Below, piece by piece: positions 7,712 through 15,240 of a DNA stretch of 64,000 bases (the stretch's first letter is position 1; each line of letters begins with the position of its first letter). This DNA is from Caccovicinus sp964425595 (GTDB lineage: Bacteria; Bacillota; Clostridia; Lachnospirales; Lachnospiraceae): assembly GCA_964425595.1 (NCBI GenBank), contig CAYRMW010000002.1, positions 9,458 to 73,457 on the forward strand. Reading direction: 5' to 3'. A program made the translations under genes and the position numbers. The notes beneath the pieces are model-generated. The model saw only the letters and a program-made list of their open reading frames with translations. It searched no databases and was not told where the DNA came from.

Positions 7712-10123
7712 ATGAAAGAGTGCTACAGAGTAAAGACCCGCCCGACAGCCAGGAAAGAAAACATGGTCATCGGCGAGAAATACCGGATCACCGTTCTGAC
7801 GGAGGGACTGATCCGGCTGGAATACAGTGAGACGGGAGAATTTGAAGACAGGGCGACACAGATGGTGTTTTGCCGGGATTTCCCGGCTGCAAACTACCGC
7901 GTGATCCGCACGGATAACGGGATCGAGCTTCATACGGACCGGATCCATTTGATCTACAATGAACAGGAATTTTCCTCCTGGGGCTTAAGCATCCAGGTTA
8001 AGGGAAAGCTAAGCGCCTACCATAGTATCTGGCGTTACGGCGAGCCGGTCCATGACCTGAAGGGGACGGCAAGAACGCTGGACGAAGCGGACGGAGAGGT
8101 GCCCCTGGACCGCGGCGTTGTTTCCCGTTTCGGTTATTCGGTGATCGACGACAGCCGCTCGCAGATCCTTCTGGAGGACGGCTGGATCGAGCCGAGGAAG
8201 AAGGGGCTGCGGGATCTCTACTTTTTCGGGTACGGCCATGATTATAAGGGAGCGCTTCGCGATTTCTATGCCCTGTGCGGCAAGACGCCCATGCTTCCCC
8301 GATTCGCGCTGGGCAACTGGTGGAGCCGCTACTACAAATATACGGAAGAAAGTTATCTGCAGCTGATGGACCGGTTCGCGAAGGAAAACCTGCCCTTTAC
8401 GGTGGCAGTCATCGACATGGACTGGCATCTGGTGGATATTGATCCGAAGTACGGAAGCGGATGGACCGGCTATACCTGGAACCGGGAATTTTTTCCTGAC
8501 CCGCCGGGCTTTTTGACGAAGCTCCATGACCGGGGGATGCGGGTTACTCTGAATGTTCATCCGGCGGAAGGCGTTCAGGCCCATGAGGAGATGTATCCCC
8601 GGATCGCCCGGATCATGGGGGTGGATGTGGAGAATGAGGATCCGGTAAACTGTGATCCGGCAGATCCGAAATTTATGGAGGCGTATTTTTCCTGCCTGCA
8701 TCACCCGCGGGAAGAGGAAGGGGTGGACTTCTGGTGGGTGGACTGGCAGCAGGGTACCAACAGCAGGATCGAGGGACTGGACCCGCTTTGGATCCTGAAC
8801 CATTTCCATTTCCTGGACAGTGGGCGCAACGGGAAACGCCCCATGACATTCTCCCGCTACGCGGGGCCGGGAAGCCACCGGTATCCTATCGGATTTTCCG
8901 GCGATTCGCTCATTACCTGGGAATCCCTTGACTTCCAGCCGTATTTTACCGCCACGGCATCCAATATCGGCTATGGCTGGTGGAGCCATGATATCGGCGG
9001 TCACATGATGGGCTATAAGAATGACGAGATGGAGACCAGGTGGGTGCAGTTCGGCATTTATTCGCCGGTCATGCGGCTGCACAGCTCCTGCAGTGAATTT
9101 AACGGAAAGGAGCCGTGGCGGTATAAGAAGGAATCGGAACTTGCCATGGGCGAGGCGCTCCGCCAGCGTCACCGGATGATCCCCTATCTGTATACCATGA
9201 ATGAGCGAAGTTTCCGCGAGGATCTTCCGCTGATCCTGCCGATGTATTACGATTATCCGGAAGCGCCGGAAGCCTATCAGGTCAAGAACCAGTACCTGTT
9301 CGGAAGCGAGCTTCTGGCAGCGCCCATTACCACGCCGCGGATTGCGGGGCTGAATGTGGCGAAGGTGAAAGTCTGGATCCCGGAAGGGCTGTGGTACGAT
9401 ATCCATACCGGCATGATGTATGACGGCGGACGCATGATGGAAATGTACCGGGATCTGGAATCCATTCCTGTGCTTGCCCGTGCCGGCGGCATCCTTCCCC
9501 TCACGGATGAGATCAGTCCCGCACAGGCCTCGGGAAATCCGGAATGCCTGCGCGTCCGGGTCTTTGCCGGGAAGGACGGCGCATTTACGCTTTACGAGGA
9601 TGACAATGAAACCTGCGGTTATCAGAACGGCGTCTGCGTCCGCACGAAGATGCGGTATGCCGAAACGGACGAAACGGCGGAATTTACCGTGGAGCCGGCT
9701 CGGGGAGAGCGCGCGCTCATTCCGGAAAAGAGAAGCTGGACCGTGGAGTTTGCCGGTTTCCTGGCCGGGGCAGCGAAAGAGGAGCGGATCCGGGTGTTCG
9801 CGGATGACAGTCCGGTCGGCGGGATCACGGTTGCTTATGAGGAAAGGATGCAGGCGGTACAGGTGAAACTTCCGCCGGTGGAAACCGGAAAGCAGATCCG
9901 CATCGTGCTGGACGGCAGTCTGCGGGCAAAAGGAAACCGGGTTGAAGAACGGTGCTTTGCCTTCTTAAACCAGGCGGAGATCGAATTCCTTTTAAAGGAC
10001 AGACTGTACCGGCTGATTCAGAACGAAAAGCGGCTTCCGGTCCTTTTGGGAAGGCTGGACGCCATGGAGATCGATGGAGACTTAAGGATGGCCCTGGAAG
10101 AGATCCTGACGGCCAGAGTCTGA
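7712..10123 (+). CDS. Alpha-glucosidase, glycoside hydrolase family 31
   Basis: An 803-residue GH31 enzyme. The catalytic barrel contains IDMDWH, the nucleophile motif WWVDWQQG with Asp344, and FSGDSLITW with the likely acid/base Asp398; GH31 beta-domains precede and follow. There is no signal peptide, so it acts in the cytoplasm on imported oligosaccharides, releasing glucose from non-reducing alpha-linked ends. ATG 7712 follows GGAGAGAGAAGG; an upstream in-frame extension to 7679 lacks a binding site. It follows the transporter permease by 70 bases, and a TGTGGTAAAAT sequence in that gap could be a weak internal promoter. Linkage preference is not certain. Confidence 0.92.
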   Translation: MKECYRVKTRPTARKENMVIGEKYRITVLTEGLIRLEYSETGEFEDRATQMVFCRDFPAANYRVIRTDNGIELHTDRIHLIYNEQEFSSWGLSIQVKGKLSAYHSIWRYGEPVHDLKGTARTLDEADGEVPLDRGVVSRFGYSVIDDSRSQILLEDGWIEPRKKGLRDLYFFGYGHDYKGALRDFYALCGKTPMLPRFALGNWWSRYYKYTEESYLQLMDRFAKENLPFTVAVIDMDWHLVDIDPKYGSGWTGYTWNREFFPDPPGFLTKLHDRGMRVTLNVHPAEGVQAHEEMYPRIARIMGVDVENEDPVNCDPADPKFMEAYFSCLHHPREEEGVDFWWVDWQQGTNSRIEGLDPLWILNHFHFLDSGRNGKRPMTFSRYAGPGSHRYPIGFSGDSLITWESLDFQPYFTATASNIGYGWWSHDIGGHMMGYKNDEMETRWVQFGIYSPVMRLHSSCSEFNGKEPWRYKKESELAMGEALRQRHRMIPYLYTMNERSFREDLPLILPMYYDYPEAPEAYQVKNQYLFGSELLAAPITTPRIAGLNVAKVKVWIPEGLWYDIHTGMMYDGGRMMEMYRDLESIPVLARAGGILPLTDEISPAQASGNPECLRVRVFAGKDGAFTLYEDDNETCGYQNGVCVRTKMRYAETDETAEFTVEPARGERALIPEKRSWTVEFAGFLAGAAKEERIRVFADDSPVGGITVAYEERMQAVQVKLPPVETGKQIRIVLDGSLRAKGNRVEERCFAFLNQAEIEFLLKDRLYRLIQNEKRLPVLLGRLDAMEIDGDLRMALEEILTARV

Positions 10124-10169
10124 GAACGATCCTTTCACGAAGGGAAAAGATGAGTTGAGGGAGGATACC

Positions 10170-11888
10170 ATGAAAAAGCAGTGGTGGCAGAATAAGACGG
10201 CATATCAGATCTATCCGAAAAGCTTTTATGATTCCAATGGAGACGGCATCGGCGATCTTCCGGGGATCCTGGAAAAGCTGGACTACCTGCATGATCTTGG
10301 CGTGGATATTCTGTGGCTTTCGCCCATTTATCAGTCGCCCCTGGCAGACCAGGGATACGACATTTCGGATTATTATAAGATCGATCCCCGATTTGGCACC
10401 ATGGAGGATATGGAGCGGCTGATTAGGGAGGCGAAGCGCCGGGACATGTATATCCTGATGGATCTGGTGGTGAACCATTGTTCGGATGAGCACGAATGGT
10501 TTCAGAAGGCGATGGCGGATCCGGAAGGCGAGTATGGCAACTTTTTTTACCTGGCCGAGCAGAAGGACGGACGCCCCTGCAACTGGCGTTCGTATTTCGG
10601 GGGTTCCGTCTGGGAACCCCTCCCCGGCACGGACAAACAGTACCTGCACATGTTCCACAAAAAGCAGCCGGATCTTAACTGGGAGAATCCCCGGGTGCGT
10701 CAGGAGATTTATAAGAACATTAACTGGTGGCTGGAAAAGGGGCTGGCCGGATTCCGCATTGATGCCATTATCAACATCAAGAAAGCGCTTCCCATGCGGG
10801 ATTATCCGGCGGACCGCGACGACGGTCTGTGCGCGCCTGATGTGATGCTTTCACATGCGGAGGGGGTCGGCGAATTTTTAAAAGAGATGCGGGATGAAAC
10901 TTTCCGCAAATACGATGCCTTTACTGTGGGCGAGGTCTTTAATGAAAAGCCGGGGGAGCTGGCGCTGTTTATCGGGGATGACGGCTATTTTTCCACGATG
11001 TTTGACTTTAATGAACATCTCATCGGCCAGGACCCGAGGGGGGCCTACGCGGCTGAAGCGGTGACTGCGGAACAGTACAAGGAAGCCTGCTTTAAGGCAC
11101 AGGAGGCGATCGGCGATATCGGATTTTATTCGACGCTGATTGAAAACCACGATGAGCCCAGAGGGGTCAGCCGTTTCCTTCCCGAGGGCCAGGTGTGCGA
11201 GGCGGGGAAAAAGATGCTGGCTGGCCTGTACTTTATGCTTCGGGGCCTTCCTTTTATCTATCAGGGGCAGGAGATCGGCATGGAGAATGTGGCGTTCTCT
11301 TCTATCGACCAGGTAGATGACATCTCGACCAAAGCGGAGTATCAGACCGCGCTGGCCGCGGGGCTTTCGCCTGAAAAAGCCCTGGCTGCCGTAGCCAAAA
11401 GCAGTCGGGACAATGCCAGGACGCCCATGCAATGGGATGATACGCCGCATGCCGGATTCACCGCAGGACAGCCGTGGCTTAGGGAAAATCCAAATTACGC
11501 GCGGATCAATGTAAAGGAACAGCTGGGCCGGAAGGATTCGGTGCTGGAATTTTACCGGAGCCTGATCCGGCTCAGAAAGGATGCCGAGTACCAGGAAACG
11601 GTGGTCTACGGTTCCTTTGAGCCGTATTTAAGAGAACAGAAAAATCTCATGGCTTACTTCCGGCGGGGAGACGCAAAGACCCTTCTGGTGATGGGAAACT
11701 TCCAGAAGGATGCGCAGAAAGTCCGGCTTCCGGGGACGGTCAGACGCGTGCTGCTTAACAATCAGGATTCCTGGGAAGAAGATAACGGCACGGTGTGGCT
11801 GCGCGGATGGCAGTTTGCGGTGTTGGAGATGCAGGGCGCCGGTCCCGGTGCGAAGGACGTCTCTTCGCCTGCTTGCCCTGTCCGTTAA
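10170..11888 (+). CDS. Alpha-glucosidase, GH13 (oligo-1,6-glucosidase / dextran glucosidase type)
   Basis: A 572-residue GH13 enzyme with an intact triad: nucleophile Asp198 in GFRIDA, acid/base Glu255 in VGEVF, and the third Asp328 in ENHDEP; region I is DLVVNH. Length and motifs fit the MalL/DexB/TreC subgroup. The residue after the nucleophile is Ala, where many alpha-1,6-acting enzymes carry Val and maltases carry Thr, so specificity is open. ATG 10170 follows GGGAGG. No signal peptide is present. Paired with the GH31 enzyme, it would degrade imported alpha-gluco-oligosaccharides in the cytoplasm. Confidence 0.93.
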   Translation: MKKQWWQNKTAYQIYPKSFYDSNGDGIGDLPGILEKLDYLHDLGVDILWLSPIYQSPLADQGYDISDYYKIDPRFGTMEDMERLIREAKRRDMYILMDLVVNHCSDEHEWFQKAMADPEGEYGNFFYLAEQKDGRPCNWRSYFGGSVWEPLPGTDKQYLHMFHKKQPDLNWENPRVRQEIYKNINWWLEKGLAGFRIDAIINIKKALPMRDYPADRDDGLCAPDVMLSHAEGVGEFLKEMRDETFRKYDAFTVGEVFNEKPGELALFIGDDGYFSTMFDFNEHLIGQDPRGAYAAEAVTAEQYKEACFKAQEAIGDIGFYSTLIENHDEPRGVSRFLPEGQVCEAGKKMLAGLYFMLRGLPFIYQGQEIGMENVAFSSIDQVDDISTKAEYQTALAAGLSPEKALAAVAKSSRDNARTPMQWDDTPHAGFTAGQPWLRENPNYARINVKEQLGRKDSVLEFYRSLIRLRKDAEYQETVVYGSFEPYLREQKNLMAYFRRGDAKTLLVMGNFQKDAQKVRLPGTVRRVLLNNQDSWEEDNGTVWLRGWQFAVLEMQGAGPGAKDVSSPACPVR

Positions 11889-11923
11889 CGGCCTGCCGGG
11901 TGTGAAGGTTTTTCGATATGGCA

Positions 11924-11952
11924 TTGATTATTTCAGGATGATGTAATAGAAT
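11924..11952 (+). promoter_or_regulatory. Promoter of the DUF368 gene
   Basis: TTGATT (11924-11929) and TAGAAT (11947-11952) are 17 bases apart, about 40 bases upstream of the start codon. The stretch TGTAAACGTT just before the start codon loosely resembles half of a cre site, but I do not claim one. Confidence 0.5.
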
Positions 11953-11992
11953 AGTGGGGAATTTTAGTCTAGGAAAGGATGTAAACGTTAGA

Positions 11993-12814
11993 ATGAATAA
12001 CTGGTTAGATAGCCTGAAGGTGATCTTAAAGGGGGCCTGGATCGGCGGCACCATGATGATCCCCGGTGTCAGCGGCGGCACCATGGCCATCATTATGGGG
12101 GTTTATGATCATCTTCTGGGCGCAGTCAATTCTCTGCTTACGAACAAGGAAAAACGCGTGGAGAATTTGATCTTCCTGATCAAATTCTGTATTGGTGGAG
12201 GATTGGGCATTCTTCTGGTGGCAAGACCGTTTTCCCTGCTGTTAGAGATGTTCCCCATGCCGGTCACCTGGTTTTTCCTGGGGGCGGTAGCGGGAGGCAT
12301 CCCGATGATCTACAAAAAATCCGGGCAGCGTCTGCTTTCCGTTAAAGGGATCGCCTATGTGGCGGCGGGGATGCTGGTACTGCTGTTGTTTACCTTTGCC
12401 CAGAATCAGCTGACTGCGTCGGACGGCGGACAGATCAGCGGATTTGCCGGACTGTTTGTGGCTGGGGTGATCTCTTCGGCGGCGCTGATCCTTCCGGGGA
12501 TCAGTGTTTCCTATTTCCTCCTCATCCTTGGACTGTATGAGCCGATCCTTGCGGCGATCCAGACGCTGGATATTTTGTATCTTCTTCCCCTGGGTTTCGG
12601 CGTACTCATCGGCATCTTTGCCGTTTCCGGGATCCTGGAAGCATGGATGCGGCGCTATCCGGCCTGCGCGTACCTGATGATCCTGGGCTTTGTCCTGATT
12701 TCCTTGGAGGAGATCAATCCCGGACTTCCCACCGGCATCGAGATCCCGATCTGCATCGTTACCTGCGCGGCCGGCTTTGCCTTCCTCTACTGGATGTCGA
12801 CGAAGGAAGACTGA
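11993..12814 (+). CDS. popT: DUF368 membrane protein (polyprenyl-phosphate transporter, PopT-like)
   Basis: A 273-residue membrane protein with about eight hydrophobic segments and the DUF368 signature GTMMIPGVSGGTMAIIMGVY near the N-terminus, repeated as LILPGISVSYFLLILGLYE in the second half. Members of DUF368 are reported to recycle undecaprenyl phosphate back across the cytoplasmic membrane, a step shared by peptidoglycan and polysaccharide synthesis. ATG 11993 is preceded by AGGAAAGG at a slightly long distance. It follows the glucosidase gene but has its own promoter and no functional link to sugar use. The symbol is by family only. Confidence 0.85.
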   Translation: MNNWLDSLKVILKGAWIGGTMMIPGVSGGTMAIIMGVYDHLLGAVNSLLTNKEKRVENLIFLIKFCIGGGLGILLVARPFSLLLEMFPMPVTWFFLGAVAGGIPMIYKKSGQRLLSVKGIAYVAAGMLVLLLFTFAQNQLTASDGGQISGFAGLFVAGVISSAALILPGISVSYFLLILGLYEPILAAIQTLDILYLLPLGFGVLIGIFAVSGILEAWMRRYPACAYLMILGFVLISLEEINPGLPTGIEIPICIVTCAAGFAFLYWMSTKED

Positions 12815-12864
12815 GAGAACGGCGTTACGGTTCCGGAAGCGGAGAAAGCCGGGAAGCGGGGGTA

Positions 12865-12878
12865 TGTAAGCACTTACA
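12865..12878. promoter_or_regulatory. Upstream cre-like operator of uxaB
   Basis: TGTAAG-CA-CTTACA has perfect 6-bp arms and resembles the TGTAARCGYTTACA form bound by CcpA and other LacI-family regulators. It is centred about 60 bases upstream of the predicted start of uxaB transcription, and an identical-arm copy lies exactly 100 bp downstream. Confidence 0.65.
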
Positions 12879-12896
12879 AAAAAATCGCCAAAAGTA

Positions 12897-12925
12897 TTGA
12901 TTTTATTGTTGCGATGTAGTATAGT
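12897..12925 (+). promoter_or_regulatory. uxaB promoter
   Basis: TTGATT (12897-12902) and TATAGT (12920-12925), 17 bp spacer. The promoter lies between the two TGTAAG-N2-CTTACA operators. Confidence 0.75.
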
Positions 12926-12964
12926 AGCCGTAGAAAAACAAAGGCCCCGATGTATATGGGGGAT

Positions 12965-12978
12965 TGTAAGGGCTTACA
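12965..12978. promoter_or_regulatory. Downstream cre-like operator of uxaB
   Basis: TGTAAG-GG-CTTACA, with a further T/A pair outside, is centred about 40 bases after the predicted transcription start and just before the uxaB ribosome binding site. A protein bound here would act as a roadblock. Confidence 0.65.
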
Positions 12979-13002
12979 AAAACAAGATGGAGGTAGCGAA
13001 AG

Positions 13003-14343
13003 ATGAGCGCACAGGTAAAGGAAACGGTGATTCAGTTCGGCGAGGGCGGATTCCTGCGTGGATTTGTGGATTATTTCTTCCATAAGCTGAGAGAAAAGGG
13101 ACTGTACGATGGAAAGATCGTTGTCGTACAGCCGATTGAGAGAGGCATGTGCCAGATGCTGGCGGATCAGAACTGCGAATACAATCTGTTCCTCCGGGGC
13201 ATCGAGAACGGCCAGGTTGTGAATGAGCACACCCATGTAACTTCGATTTCCAGAGCACTGAATCCGTATACCCAGTACGAGGAGTATATCGCGCTGGCCG
13301 AGAACCCGGACTTAAGAGTGCTGGTATCAAATACCACGGAGGCCGGCATCGAGTATCTGGGGACGGAGAAGCTGACCGACACTCCGCCGAAGTCCTACCC
13401 GGCTAAGCTGACGCAGTTTCTGTACAGGCGGTTCCAGGCCGGCCTGAAGGGACTGATCCTGCTTCCCTGTGAGCTGATCGATAACAACGCGGACAACTTA
13501 AAGGCCTGTGTGTTAAAATATGTCGATCTGTGGGGACTGGGCGACGATTTCAAAAACTGGATCGAGACGGAGAACGACTTCTGCAATACGCTGGTAGACC
13601 GTATCGTAACCGGCTATCCGAAGGATGAGGTTGAGGAATTAACCAAGCAGATCGGTTACACCGATAACCTGATCGATACCGCGGAGATCTTCCATTTGTG
13701 GGTGATCGGCGGACATCACGAGGATGAGCTTCCGTTTAACAAGGCCGGATACAATATTGTCTGGACCGACGATGTCAAGCCCTACAAGAAGAGAAAAGTG
13801 CGTATCTTAAACGGCGGACATACCTCCATGGTCCTGGGCGCGTACCTGTACGGCCTGGAGACGGTGGGCGAGTGCCTGAAGGATGAGACGGTGAGCGCGT
13901 ACTTAAAGAAGTGCCTCTTCGACGAGATCGTTCCGACCCTGGGCAATACCGAGACGGACATTAAGTTCGCGCAGGATGTGCTGGAGCGCTTCTCCAATCC
14001 GTTCATCAAGCACATGCTGTTAAGCATCGCATTAAACTCCGTAAGCAAGTTCCAGGTGCGTGTACTGCCCACCATTCTGGAGTACAAGGAGAAGTTCGGC
14101 AAGTATCCGGCAGCATTGACGTTCTCGATGGCCAGCCTGATCGCCTTCTATCGCACGGATAAGGCGAACGACGGCGAGGAGATCATGAATTTCATGAAGA
14201 CCGCTTCCATGGAAGAGATCATGAAGAGAGAGGATTACTGGCATGCGGATCTGACGGAGATGATCCCGTTAGTACAGAACTACTATGATCTGATCCAGGA
14301 GAAGGGCATGGCAGAGGCTTACAAGGCGGTTCTGGCTGAGTAA
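13003..14343 (+). CDS. uxaB: Tagaturonate reductase (altronate oxidoreductase)
   Basis: A 446-residue protein of the polyol/mannitol dehydrogenase superfamily, closest to UxaB: VIQFGEGGFLRGFVDYFF (nucleotide-binding start), VSNTTEAGIEY, PCELIDNNADNL, TLVDRIVTGYPKDE and the catalytic-lysine region DVKPYKKRKVRILNGGHTS. It reduces D-tagaturonate to D-altronate with NADH in galacturonate catabolism. The partners uxaA, uxaC and kdg genes are absent from the window, so this is a stand-alone gene. It is framed by twin cre-like operators, consistent with carbon-source control. The ribosome binding site is GATGGAGG. Codon use looks highly biased (many CTG, GAG, AAG), suggesting strong expression. Confidence 0.92.
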   Translation: MSAQVKETVIQFGEGGFLRGFVDYFFHKLREKGLYDGKIVVVQPIERGMCQMLADQNCEYNLFLRGIENGQVVNEHTHVTSISRALNPYTQYEEYIALAENPDLRVLVSNTTEAGIEYLGTEKLTDTPPKSYPAKLTQFLYRRFQAGLKGLILLPCELIDNNADNLKACVLKYVDLWGLGDDFKNWIETENDFCNTLVDRIVTGYPKDEVEELTKQIGYTDNLIDTAEIFHLWVIGGHHEDELPFNKAGYNIVWTDDVKPYKKRKVRILNGGHTSMVLGAYLYGLETVGECLKDETVSAYLKKCLFDEIVPTLGNTETDIKFAQDVLERFSNPFIKHMLLSIALNSVSKFQVRVLPTILEYKEKFGKYPAALTFSMASLIAFYRTDKANDGEEIMNFMKTASMEEIMKREDYWHADLTEMIPLVQNYYDLIQEKGMAEAYKAVLAE

Positions 14344-14382
14344 TACGCACAGAGCTGCCGGAAACAGATGGTCTGAAATAAG

Positions 14383-14416
14383 GAGCCGGTGTGATTCGGA
14401 TGAGTCACACCGGCTC
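14383..14416 (+). terminator. Terminator-like hairpin after uxaB
   Basis: A perfect 12-bp stem GAGCCGGTGTGA (14383-14394) / TCACACCGGCTC (14405-14416) with a 10-base loop. It is followed by TTGGACTTT, a weak U-tract. Confidence 0.7.
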
Positions 14417-14427
14417 TTGGACTTTCC

Positions 14428-14456
14428 TTGACAATCTGCCGTTCCCGTGATATTCT
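14428..14456 (+). promoter_or_regulatory. queT promoter
   Basis: TTGACA (14428-14433) and TATTCT (14451-14456) with a 17 bp spacer. Predicted transcription start near 14463 gives a leader of about 115 bases that carries the preQ1 element. Confidence 0.75.
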
Positions 14457-14465
14457 TAGAGACGC

Positions 14466-14498
14466 AAAAAAAGCCCGTAAAATAAGGTCTTTACGGGC
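14466..14498 (-). terminator. Hairpin with U-tract on the minus strand inside the queT leader
   Basis: A perfect 9-bp stem GCCCGTAAA (14473-14481) / TTTACGGGC (14490-14498). Seven As precede it on the plus strand, so a U-tract follows the hairpin only when it is read on the minus strand. No minus-strand gene lies upstream of it in this area; it may block antisense transcription or serve as a leader structure. Confidence 0.5.
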
Positions 14499-14525
14499 AT
14501 GCCGCCGATTCCCGGCGTAAAATGA

Positions 14526-14570
14526 ATCGAGTGTTCGAGACCTTCCACTCGTAAAACAAAACTAAAGGGA
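14526..14570 (+). ncRNA. preQ1-I riboswitch
   Basis: Stem P1 is CGAGTG (14528-14533) / CACTCG (14546-14551). The 12-base loop TTCGAGACCTTC is followed by the A-rich tail GTAAAACAAAACTAAAGG, the layout of class I preQ1 aptamers. Loop ACCTT can pair with tail AAGG, closing the H-type pseudoknot and covering the Shine-Dalgarno AAAGGGAG. Binding of the queuosine precursor preQ1 should therefore reduce translation of queT 8-10 bases downstream. Confidence 0.82.
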
Positions 14571-14577
14571 GAGAAAA

Positions 14578-15090
14578 ATGAACAGAGAAAAGAACAAAAA
14601 CGTACACTTTATGGCGCAGGCATCGATGATTGCGGCGATCTACACGGCGCTTACCCTGGCGCTGTCACCGATCTCTTACGGACCGGTGCAGTTCAGAATC
14701 TCGGAAGCGCTGTGCATCCTGCCGTACTTTACCCCGGCGGCAGTCCCGGGGTTGTTTCTGGGATGTCTGATCTCCAACGGCGTTGGCGCGGCGATGGGCA
14801 CGACGGTTGTCCTGGATATGATTTTTGGCAGCCTGGCCACACTGATCGGGGCGGTGGGTTCCCGGGCGCTGCGCAAACATCGCAGGCTGGTGTGTGTCCC
14901 GCCGATCGTATCGAATACGATCATTGTGCCGTGGGTGCTTCGCTATGCCTACGGATCCGCCGATCTGATCCCGTTTATGATGCTTACCGTAGGGATCGGG
15001 GAGATACTGGCCGTAGGTGTGCTTGGAAATATCCTCCTTCTGATGCTGGAGCGCTATAAGGGGCGCATTTTCAGACCGATGGCGGTATAG
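14578..15090 (+). CDS. queT: Queuosine precursor transporter QueT family
   Basis: A 170-residue membrane protein with about five hydrophobic segments. The motifs AAIYTALTLALSPISYGPVQ, FRISEALCILPYF and GCLISNGVGA match the QueT (COG4708) family, an S component used with ECF-type energy-coupling transporters to import a queuine precursor. The preQ1-I riboswitch in its leader independently supports this role. The start is ATG 14578 behind AAAGGGAGAG. It is monocistronic: its own promoter lies upstream and a strong terminator follows. Confidence 0.92.
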   Translation: MNREKNKNVHFMAQASMIAAIYTALTLALSPISYGPVQFRISEALCILPYFTPAAVPGLFLGCLISNGVGAAMGTTVVLDMIFGSLATLIGAVGSRALRKHRRLVCVPPIVSNTIIVPWVLRYAYGSADLIPFMMLTVGIGEILAVGVLGNILLLMLERYKGRIFRPMAV

Positions 15091-15127
15091 GCCGGGAGGA
15101 CGCAAACAGGATAAAGCTCGGAGGAAG

Positions 15128-15168
15128 GGCAGAGAATCCAGGGAAGGTATGGATTTTCTGCCTTTTTT
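15128..15168 (+). terminator. Rho-independent terminator after queT
   Basis: A 13-bp stem (one G-T pair) formed by 15128-15140 and 15150-15162 with a 9-base loop, followed by six Ts. The sequence TATACT at 15173-15178 just beyond may be the -10 of murC. Confidence 0.88.
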
Positions 15169-15240
15169 GATGTATACTTAACGGGACGAACGGCCTGTCC
15201 GGCGGCAGGCGATAAAGCAAGCAGAAAATGGAGAAAAATA

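Noticed and set aside
8009..9406. A 465-codon minus-strand open frame opposite the GH31 gene
   Set aside because: It lies fully antisense to a well-conserved gene, has His/Arg-rich composition and no family features; it is a by-product of GC-rich codon use.
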